Origin: Candidatus Dojkabacteria bacterium
GTDB taxonomy: Bacteria > Patescibacteriota > Dojkabacteria > SC72
NCBI GenBank assembly: GCA_012513575.1
Contig: JAAZBX010000002.1
Span: forward strand, 1 to 33,829
Reading direction: 5' to 3'
DNA length: 33,829 nucleotides
Part shown: piece after piece, positions 18,838 to 26,611 of the stretch
How the letters are laid out: each line of letters starts with the position of its first letter
Position numbering within the stretch: the stretch's first letter is position 1
Made by a program: the position numbers and the translations under genes
Notes under the pieces: model-generated
What the model was told of the DNA's origin: nothing
Databases searched by the model: none
The model's input: the letters and a program-made list of their open reading frames with translations, nothing else

Positions 18838-20217
18838 CTATTTCTTTCCGTAGAATTCTATCGCTACCCGTAATTCTTCTTTATCCTTGGCATACTCATC
18901 TAAAGGAATCTTCTTTTCCCAAGCTTCATATGATTGCAATACAGCTTTAGCCCCAGCCTTAGTCCCCATAGGATGTGAGTGAACTCCACCCCCCATCGTA
19001 GTAATGAAATCTACTGTGCCCGCGATATCTAGGAATTTTCCTAAAAGGGTTGGATTCAACCCCCCAGAGATAATTGGAGTGGTTTTCTTCATAATTCTCC
19101 AATAACCGATATCTGAATAATCATGACCCTGCGCCTCCTTTTGTATTGCTTCAACTAAGTCCGAATCGTTCTGAGGCACTTCCGACCATATTTGGCTAAA
19201 AAAATCCCCTTTGGAGAAAAGTTTTAAGGCGTGATTAATTGCCATTACATCTTCTTTGGAAGAACCCGCCATTTTACCAACCCCTGCTGTTCCGGTATGT
19301 ATTCCTGAAGCACCAGCCAATCTGGCAAATTTGGTTAGAACTGGAACAGTAAAACCAAAAGGTGCCTCTTCCCTTGTAAATGCCCCATGTCCTGCCCTGT
19401 GGAAATGCAAAAAAACATCAGGATAGTGTCTTCTAATTGTCTGCACTGCTGTCCAGCCAGATGTAATTCCATCAACAAGAAATGCATAGCTTCCAGGTTT
19501 CATTACAGATTTAATGTAATCAGCCCTTTTAATCATAGTGTCAAAATCTGCAGAAGAGATATTAAAAGAGTGAACCTTTGTTTTTCCTGTCTCTTGTTCA
19601 ACTTTATCCATAGCATGTCTAACATCGACAACCATTTTTTCATAAGGGCAGAAATCTTGATCAGCTTGAGGTTCATCATTCTTAACAAAATCACCACCTC
19701 CTAACCAAAAATCGTAACAAAGCTCTGCATACTCAGAAGAAGTTAGGCCAATTTTTGGTTTAATAATTGTACCCAATACTGGTCTTTTCCCAATATTCAG
19801 ATACTTTCTCATGTCGTCAATTGTGTAATTGGGGCCATCATACTTTACAAGCATTTGAGGAGGAAAATACACATCAAGAAGCTTACAAATTTTCACCTCA
19901 CCCATCCCCAGAACATTTCCTACTAAAAAGGTTAGAATATTCTGAATATTTCCTCCAGAATCAAAAATCCTCCATGGATATGCAATCCATGCTAATCCTT
20001 GTGTTTCATCAACTCTATAAACCACAGCATTCATGCTCTCAGAGAAAGGTGTGGATGTTGCAATTTTCAAATTAGAACCCGTAGATGATTCTGCTGCCAC
20101 CTCACTTGCTACATCCTCAATAGTCACACCTTCATTTCCCTTCAATTTGAAAACTGCTAAAAGGTATTGACCATTGAATACATTTGTATTTCCTATCTGA
20201 ATATATTGTTTTTGCAT
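18838..20217 (-). CDS. Ribulose-1,5-bisphosphate carboxylase large subunit, form II/III-like
   Basis: 459 aa; 'AAESSTG', 'GTIIKPKIGL', 'GGDFVKNDEPQ', 'LHFHRAGHGAF', 'GIHTGTAGVGKM', 'ISGGLNP', 'MGGGVHSHPMG': catalytic motifs and the carbamylated Lys context are present. Confidence 0.95.
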   Translation of the reverse strand: MQKQYIQIGNTNVFNGQYLLAVFKLKGNEGVTIEDVASEVAAESSTGSNLKIATSTPFSESMNAVVYRVDETQGLAWIAYPWRIFDSGGNIQNILTFLVGNVLGMGEVKICKLLDVYFPPQMLVKYDGPNYTIDDMRKYLNIGKRPVLGTIIKPKIGLTSSEYAELCYDFWLGGGDFVKNDEPQADQDFCPYEKMVVDVRHAMDKVEQETGKTKVHSFNISSADFDTMIKRADYIKSVMKPGSYAFLVDGITSGWTAVQTIRRHYPDVFLHFHRAGHGAFTREEAPFGFTVPVLTKFARLAGASGIHTGTAGVGKMAGSSKEDVMAINHALKLFSKGDFFSQIWSEVPQNDSDLVEAIQKEAQGHDYSDIGYWRIMKKTTPIISGGLNPTLLGKFLDIAGTVDFITTMGGGVHSHPMGTKAGAKAVLQSYEAWEKKIPLDEYAKDKEELRVAIEFYGKK

Positions 20218-20308
20218 ATTGGGGTCAGTTTGATGTTATCTTCTAAAGAATAGCGTAAACAAAAAATGTTGTCTATAAGATTCTAACTAGAAGATATAAG
20301 GGAAATAT

Positions 20309-21859
20309 TTAGACTTTTTTATAGCAATAAATTTCATCGCCCTCTTTCGCTTCAACTTGATCTGTTAGTTGAATTCCACATTCGAAACCATTTCGAACTT
20401 CATTGACCTGATCTTTATTAATTCTAATACTTTTGATTTTGCTCTCACCTAATATTTCATCACTTCTTACAACATATACTTTACAATCTCTTTTTAGTAT
20501 ACCCTTCTCAACTTTACATCCTAAGACCGTTGAACCATCAGAGAGACCAAAGATTGCTCTCACTCTAGCATTACCAATTTCTTCTTCTGACTCAGAAGGC
20601 AAAGACAGGGTAACTAGAGCTTCTTTAATCTCTTCAAAAATCTTGTAGATGATGTCATATGTTTTAACTAACACCCTGTTCTTCTTTGCATAATCGGAAA
20701 CCCCTGCTTCAATTGGAACTTCGAAACCGATTACAATAGCCTTTGAAAGCATTGCAAATTCAATGTCTTTAAGTGTAATACTACCGACTCCAGAATCAAT
20801 TATTTTTACAGAGTACTCATCTTCTACTATTTTACTTAAAGTATTTTTGATTGCTTCAAGGGAGCCTTCGGAAGAGCTTTTAACAATTACGTTAAGGGAA
20901 CCCACTTCTTCATCTTTTTTATCTACACTTGAGAAAAAATCTTCAATACTTAACTCCTCAATTTCTTCTTTTTTTGCTTCTTTTTTATAAATTGATTCCA
21001 ACAACTTTGTCTCTCCTTTTTCAAGAATATATCCTTCCGTACCAAGCCCCAAAAGATGTGAAAGCCCAATTATTTTCCCCCCGCAACCACATTCAAGAAG
21101 ACACAGGCTATTTCCCTCTTCCGTTACCAAACCTTTAATTTTTTCTACATACAATTTCCCATTTAATTTGTAACCAAACCAATTTCCCTGACATAAAGAG
21201 CCCTGAGCAAGAACTGTAGAAGACATGTTTCCTTTAAACTTGTCTTTTACAGATTCGAGAATAAACACCTTGCCTAAGATTCCTTTGGGTAATTCTACGT
21301 TATCTTTAAGACCCTCAACTTCTGCGACAAGGAGAATTAAATCCAACAACTCATTTATTCCTGCACCTGTTTTTCCAGACACTTCAACTACTGGGATATT
21401 CCCACCGAAGCCCTCTAGTTGCATTCCATTGTTCACTATATCCCTTTTAACTTTCTCTAAATCTATATTGGGCAAGTCTGTTTTGTTAATAACAACTATT
21501 GGCTTTGCCGTTGATTTCTTGATTATCTCGATAGATTCCTTTGTCTGAGGTTGTACACCATCATTTGCCGCTACTATTAGAAGTACTATATCCGCAATAC
21601 TTCCACCTCGTGACCTCATGAGGTCAAATGCTTCATGACCTGGAGTATCTACAAAAGTAATTTCATGATTTTTCCCTGGAATTTGAACAGTGAAGACAGA
21701 AACTTTTTGTGTAATTCCTCCAGCCTCAGAGCTTTGAACGTCTGCTTCTCTAATTCTATCTAAGATAGTTGTCTTTCCATGATCAACATGGCCAAGAATA
21801 GTAACAACAGGAGTCCTGGGTTTGCATTCTTTAATTGTACTTGTAGTACTTTTGGCCAT
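20309..21859 (-). CDS. infB: Translation initiation factor IF-2, N-terminally minimal
   Basis: 516 aa beginning almost directly at the G domain 'PVVTILGHVDHGKTTILDRIREADVQSSEAGGITQKV', 'VDTPGHEAF', 'NKTDLP'. Confidence 0.95.
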   Translation of the reverse strand: MAKSTTSTIKECKPRTPVVTILGHVDHGKTTILDRIREADVQSSEAGGITQKVSVFTVQIPGKNHEITFVDTPGHEAFDLMRSRGGSIADIVLLIVAANDGVQPQTKESIEIIKKSTAKPIVVINKTDLPNIDLEKVKRDIVNNGMQLEGFGGNIPVVEVSGKTGAGINELLDLILLVAEVEGLKDNVELPKGILGKVFILESVKDKFKGNMSSTVLAQGSLCQGNWFGYKLNGKLYVEKIKGLVTEEGNSLCLLECGCGGKIIGLSHLLGLGTEGYILEKGETKLLESIYKKEAKKEEIEELSIEDFFSSVDKKDEEVGSLNVIVKSSSEGSLEAIKNTLSKIVEDEYSVKIIDSGVGSITLKDIEFAMLSKAIVIGFEVPIEAGVSDYAKKNRVLVKTYDIIYKIFEEIKEALVTLSLPSESEEEIGNARVRAIFGLSDGSTVLGCKVEKGILKRDCKVYVVRSDEILGESKIKSIRINKDQVNEVRNGFECGIQLTDQVEAKEGDEIYCYKKV

Positions 21860-21880
21860 ATTAATAAATTCTCATTAAAA

Positions 21881-23026
21881 TTACTCTTCTTTTCCACCTT
21901 CCTTTTCTTCGGTCTTTTTATCCTCTTCTTTTTGCCCATCTAATGGTTTTTCCTCGTTTCCCTTGCTAAAAGATTTCTCTATAGCTTCTGGGTCGGCTGG
22001 AACGATATCAATCTTGTAACCTGTCAATTTCCATGCCAATCTTACATTCTGCCCCTCTCTTCCAATAGCAAGTGAAAGTTGGTCATTAGGGACAATTACA
22101 GTTGCAGTATCCTCAACGATTTTCACATCTTCGATTTTTGCAGGACTTAAAGAATTTGCAATAAATTTCTCTGGATCTTCATCCCATTCAATAATATCGA
22201 TCTTTTCTTCTCCTAACTCGTTCATAACATTAGCAATTCTTACACCTCTTTGACCAACACAAGAACCGATAGGATCAACACCGTCCTGGTGTGAGACAAC
22301 AGCCATTTTGCTTCTTGAGCCCGCTTCCCTAGCGATAGCTTTAATCTCAAGTACACCTGACTCTATTTCGGGAACTTCTAATTTAAACAATCCAATCAAA
22401 AAAGCGGGATCAGCCCTCGAAACTACCATTTGGGAATCAACAATATCTTTAAGTAATACCTTGTATCTATCACCCAATCTGTAAAATTCATTTGATATCT
22501 GTTCCTCCTGTGGCATATATGCAGTTGCCTTACCAACTTCAAATATTACTTGCCCCCTTTGCATCCTTTGCATCAAGGCCGTATATATTTCTCCAATTTT
22601 ATCACTATACTCACTAATAACTGCTTCTTTCTCTGATTCCCTGATTTTTTGAAGTATAACCTGTTTGGCGGTTTGAGCTGCGATTCTACCAAAATCTTCA
22701 GAAGGCATCTCTATCTGGATAGAATCACCGACCTCAACGCTTGGAGAAATCATCTCCGCCTCAGAAAGGGAAATCTCTTTTTCTGAATTTTTAACCTTTT
22801 TAACAACCTCTTTTGAGGCTATTAATTTAAACTCCCCACTCTCTCTGTTTAATTCAACAGACCAATTTGAGAGCTGATCTTCTTCTGGAACTTCAAGTCC
22901 ATATTTTTCTTTTTTGTAAGCAACTAGTATTGCCTCCTCAAGAGCAACAAAAATCTCCTCTTTATCTATTCCTCTTTCAGCTGCAATTTGATTAATTGCT
23001 GCTATAAATTCTGATGTCATTGACAT
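21881..23026 (-). CDS. nusA: Transcription termination/antitermination factor NusA
   Basis: 381 aa; 'INQIAAERGIDKEEIFVALEEAILVAYKKEK' NusA N-domain, 'DPIGSCVGQRGVRIANVMNELGEEKIDIIEW' and 'LAIGREGQNVRLAWKLTGYKIDI' KH domains. Confidence 0.95.
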   Translation of the reverse strand: MSMTSEFIAAINQIAAERGIDKEEIFVALEEAILVAYKKEKYGLEVPEEDQLSNWSVELNRESGEFKLIASKEVVKKVKNSEKEISLSEAEMISPSVEVGDSIQIEMPSEDFGRIAAQTAKQVILQKIRESEKEAVISEYSDKIGEIYTALMQRMQRGQVIFEVGKATAYMPQEEQISNEFYRLGDRYKVLLKDIVDSQMVVSRADPAFLIGLFKLEVPEIESGVLEIKAIAREAGSRSKMAVVSHQDGVDPIGSCVGQRGVRIANVMNELGEEKIDIIEWDEDPEKFIANSLSPAKIEDVKIVEDTATVIVPNDQLSLAIGREGQNVRLAWKLTGYKIDIVPADPEAIEKSFSKGNEEKPLDGQKEEDKKTEEKEGGKEE

Positions 23027-23129
23027 AAACGGTATAATTACAAATATTATCTAACAGTGTATTTTACAGCTTAAAGGCTCAAAATACCATTCTAAAACTA
23101 AGAAAATAATATCTTCTGAGTAATTTAGT

Positions 23130-23157
23130 AAAAAAAAGGTGAGTTATTAACCTCACC
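23130..23157 (-). terminator. Rho-independent terminator downstream of dnaJ
   Basis: Minus strand GGTGAG-GTTAATAA-CTCACC followed by TTTTTTTT, between the dnaJ stop (23242) and the nusA start (23026). Confidence 0.8.
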
Positions 23158-23241
23158 CTTTCCTTTGTATTACTTTCCAATTTCATTATAGCATAGAGGA
23201 GCGAAAAAACAAACATTCTTTATGCATAAAAAGTTTTAACT

Positions 23242-24330
23242 TTATTGTTGCTCTTTCAATGTTTCCCACATTTCTTTCTCTTTCTTTGATAATTTAGTAG
23301 GAATATTAATATTTATTCTCACATAATGATCACCCCTACCTTTTTCAGAGTTCAGAATTGGCGCACCTTTTAATCGAAGACGAAAAATGGTTCCAGGCTG
23401 GGTACCTTTCGGAATCTTTAATTTGACGTCTTCTGAAACTGTTTTTATTGATACGGTATCACCCAATACAGCTTTGTAAACTGGGATTGATACTTCTGAG
23501 TAAATATCATTTCCTCTTCTTTCAAATATTGACGAGCTTTCAACTTCAACTTCTATATATAAATCACCAACAGAGCCACCATTTCTCCCAGCATTTCCAC
23601 CACCTCGGAATCGCAAAGTCATTCCATCGTATGCACCGGCAGGGACTTTTACAGTAATACTTTCCTCTATGTTCACAACGCCACTACCTCCACATTTAGC
23701 ACAAGGCTCTTCAACTATTTCTCCTGTACCACCGCAATTTTGACATGAACTCATTACTGCCATTTGTCCAAAAATTGTTCTTCTAACCTGCTGCTGTTGC
23801 CCAGTTCCTTTACATACTGGACACTCTTTTTTCCTCCCAGATTTGCTTCCTGTCCCATTACACTTTTCACACCTCTCTTCTCTTTTCACTTTAATTTTGA
23901 ACTCTCCCCCCTTCATTGCCTCTTCAAAAGAAATCCTAATTCTATACCTTATATCAGAGCCAATATCTTGCCTCGGCCCACGTTGGCTTCCGAAATTAAA
24001 CCCAAAGTCACTCCCAGCACCACCAAAAAAACTATTGAATATATCCCCCATATCAAAGGGCGCTCCACTAAAATCTGAATACCCATTTGTAGAGCCGGGA
24101 TTAAACCCAGCAGTTCCTGCATGACCATACTGATCATATGCAGACCTTTTAGATTCATCTGAGAGAATTTCATAGGCCTCTTGAATTTCTTTAAATTTTT
24201 CTTCCGCATCAGAATTCTTGTTTACATCTGGATGATACTTTTTAACAAGAGTTCTGTAGGCCTTTTTGATCTCTGAAGCCGTTGCTTTTTTATCCACTCC
24301 TAAAATTTCATAATAATCTCGTTTTTCCAT
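23242..24330 (-). CDS. dnaJ: Chaperone DnaJ
   Basis: J domain '[35 protein letters not shown]', G/F region, four CxxCxGxG zinc repeats. ORF listed to 24348; Met at 24330 ([11 protein letters not shown]) is the likely start. Confidence 0.96.
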   Translation of the reverse strand: MEKRDYYEILGVDKKATASEIKKAYRTLVKKYHPDVNKNSDAEEKFKEIQEAYEILSDESKRSAYDQYGHAGTAGFNPGSTNGYSDFSGAPFDMGDIFNSFFGGAGSDFGFNFGSQRGPRQDIGSDIRYRIRISFEEAMKGGEFKIKVKREERCEKCNGTGSKSGRKKECPVCKGTGQQQQVRRTIFGQMAVMSSCQNCGGTGEIVEEPCAKCGGSGVVNIEESITVKVPAGAYDGMTLRFRGGGNAGRNGGSVGDLYIEVEVESSSIFERRGNDIYSEVSIPVYKAVLGDTVSIKTVSEDVKLKIPKGTQPGTIFRLRLKGAPILNSEKGRGDHYVRININIPTKLSKKEKEMWETLKEQQ

Positions 24331-24337
24331 AACCCAA

Positions 24338-24403
24338 CATTTTAGCAAACCGAGCTATTTATTGCTAGTGGTGTTCCTGTCTCTACCCAAATTTGCTAAT
24401 ATG
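24338..24403. promoter_or_regulatory. Divergent dnaJ/sortase promoter region with mirrored extended -10 elements and a CIRCE-like inverted repeat
   Basis: CATTTTAGCAAA (24338-24349) and TTTGCTAATATG (24392-24403) are 11/12 inverted copies; each contains TGC-TAAAAT or TGC-TAATAT. TTAGCA-N15-TGCTAG at 24342-24368. Confidence 0.45.
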
Positions 24404-24408
24404 TATCT

Positions 24409-25200
24409 ATGCAAAATAGTTGGAATATTGAAACTGAAAACACAAACAAAGTGAGAAGGACAAGATCAATTATATCTATAGTGCTTGCTTTTACAGGATT
24501 AGTCGTTATCTCAAGTCAGATTTTCCCTCTTCTCGTGTCATATATTGATGGGGCAATCACCCAGAAAAGGGAAGAGGTTAAGGTTGAGCCAGTTCCAGAA
24601 TCTTACAAAAAATATATTGAGGACGAATTTGCTTACTATGACCCTGGAGTGAGTTACTTTGCGAATCTCTCAGAGCAACTCGGAGTGTTAGGCGTCTCTA
24701 CAACATATGATTCTTCTACCAGAACACAAAAGCCGATTAATATTGATATAAACTATAACAAAGCTATGTATATAACCATACAAAGTATTGGTATAAATAG
24801 AATTAAAATTTCCCCAAATGTTGAGAGCTCCGACGAAAAAGTATATAACCAATTTCTTAAAAATGGTGTTGCACATTTTAGAGGGACACCAATACCTGGA
24901 GATGGAGGCAACTCATTTATCTATGGGCATAGTGCAGTCGAAGCATTTTTTCGAAGACACCAAGACTACCCCGAAACAATCTTCTCAAGATTGGATGGGA
25001 TAGATATAGGACAGGATGTTGAGATTGAGAAAGAAGGAACAATATTGAGATACATAGTAAGAAGCAAAAAAATCGTCGACCCAGACGATTTTACTGTCTT
25101 ACAAACAAATAGAGATAAAGAGAATATAACCTTAATGACCTGTTGGCCCTTAGGGATTGGGACCAAGAGATTAATTATTACTGCAGAAAGAAAAATTTAA
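24409..25200 (+). CDS. Sortase family transpeptidase
   Basis: 263 aa; N-terminal TM; 'IQSIGINRIKI', 'GNSFIYGHSA' (His), 'NITLMTCWPLGIGTKRLIITAER' (Cys...Arg). Confidence 0.9.
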   Translation: MQNSWNIETENTNKVRRTRSIISIVLAFTGLVVISSQIFPLLVSYIDGAITQKREEVKVEPVPESYKKYIEDEFAYYDPGVSYFANLSEQLGVLGVSTTYDSSTRTQKPINIDINYNKAMYITIQSIGINRIKISPNVESSDEKVYNQFLKNGVAHFRGTPIPGDGGNSFIYGHSAVEAFFRRHQDYPETIFSRLDGIDIGQDVEIEKEGTILRYIVRSKKIVDPDDFTVLQTNRDKENITLMTCWPLGIGTKRLIITAERKI

Positions 25201-25217
25201 ATTATTAATTACCATAA

Positions 25218-26594
25218 ATGAATATTCAGGATATTTTAAAAGATAAAAAGAAATTACCTCTCCTTATTGCTGGAGTAGCACTGCTACTAATCATCCTAAT
25301 GGTGATTATACTTTTGTTAGCAAGTAAAGAGAAAGATTCGCCAGGCACGAAAGAGGGTAATAATGGGACAACCACAGAAGAAAAGGAACTTGTCTATTGG
25401 GGTCTTTGGGAATCAAAAGAAGTTATGGAAGAAATCATTGATGAATTTGAAGCAAACCATCCAGGCGTAACAATTAAATACTCCATGCAAACTTTTAAAG
25501 ATTATGAGTCAAGGCTATATTCCAGACTTCAGCAGACAGCAACAACTTCAGAACCAGCTCCTGATGTATTTAGAATTCATAACACATGGCTTCCAAAATT
25601 CGAATCTATGCTTTCGAAATTACCCGAAAATATAATGTCGCGAAAAGACTTCTCCGAGAAATTCTATCCTACAGCCCTTTCCGATTTTACTGGCAAAGAT
25701 GAAACTTCTCTTTATGCAATACCTTTAGAAATAGATGGATTAATGGTTTTCTACAACAAACAACTTCTAGCCAAACAAGATGTACAGGAACCTCCAACTG
25801 ATTGGGATTCCTTCCTTTCCTTAGCTAGAAAATTAACAAAAAAAGACTCAAGTGGACGAATAACTCAGTCTGGACTAGCACTCGGGACATCAAAAAATAT
25901 CCAGCACTCGTCAGAGATTCTCCTCTTTTTACTCCTTCAGGAGCAAGCAGATTTAATTGACAGTACAAGAACAAAGTTTTCTTTAAACAATTCTAAAGCG
26001 ATTTCAGTATTTACTGCATATACCAACTTTGCAACAGGAAATAACGCCATTTGGTCCTCTTCATTAAAAAACGATTTAAGTATGTTCTACTCTGGGAACC
26101 TTGCAATGATGATAGCTCCAAGCTGGAGAGCTTTTGACATCATGCAATCAGCCTCTACGATTGAATTCGGGACAGCACCATTACCCCAACTAGTAGCTAA
26201 TCCTGAGAAAATTTATTACTCAACATACTGGGGAGAAGCCGTCAACAAAAAATCTTCAAATACTCAACTAGCATGGGAGTTTGTAAAATTTCTCTCAGAA
26301 AAAGAGCAACAATTAAAAATGTATTCTAATGCTTCAACAATCGGCCAAAGAGCTTTTGGGGAACCATATTCTCTAACCGAACTAAATTCCGAAATGAAGG
26401 GCAAGGCATATGTAGATGCAATAGCAGTCATGGCCCCATATATGAAATCGGTTCAGTTAGGAGAAGAGGGATATGTAAGGGCAGCCCTAGAGGAAGCAGT
26501 AACACAAATATTGGAAAATAATCAGAGTGTCGAGAATGCTTTAAGGGAAGCAGAGAAAACTATTAACACAAAACTTGCACAATCAAACAAATAA
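25218..26594 (+). CDS. Membrane-anchored extracellular solute-binding protein (ABC sugar-binding family 1-like)
   Basis: 458 aa; TM anchor then 'LVYWGLWESKEVMEEIIDEFEANHPGVTIKYSMQTFKDYESRLYSRLQ...PDVFRIHNTWLPKF...YAIPLEIDGLMVFYNKQLL'. Confidence 0.88.
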   Translation: MNIQDILKDKKKLPLLIAGVALLLIILMVIILLLASKEKDSPGTKEGNNGTTTEEKELVYWGLWESKEVMEEIIDEFEANHPGVTIKYSMQTFKDYESRLYSRLQQTATTSEPAPDVFRIHNTWLPKFESMLSKLPENIMSRKDFSEKFYPTALSDFTGKDETSLYAIPLEIDGLMVFYNKQLLAKQDVQEPPTDWDSFLSLARKLTKKDSSGRITQSGLALGTSKNIQHSSEILLFLLLQEQADLIDSTRTKFSLNNSKAISVFTAYTNFATGNNAIWSSSLKNDLSMFYSGNLAMMIAPSWRAFDIMQSASTIEFGTAPLPQLVANPEKIYYSTYWGEAVNKKSSNTQLAWEFVKFLSEKEQQLKMYSNASTIGQRAFGEPYSLTELNSEMKGKAYVDAIAVMAPYMKSVQLGEEGYVRAALEEAVTQILENNQSVENALREAEKTINTKLAQSNK

Positions 26595-26611
26595 ACAGTA
26601 TTATATATTTA

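Noticed and set aside
18838-20217. Form IV RuBisCO-like protein (non-carboxylating)
   Set aside because: Catalytic lysines, the KNDE carbamylation motif and loop-6 GKM are all present, favouring a true RuBisCO.
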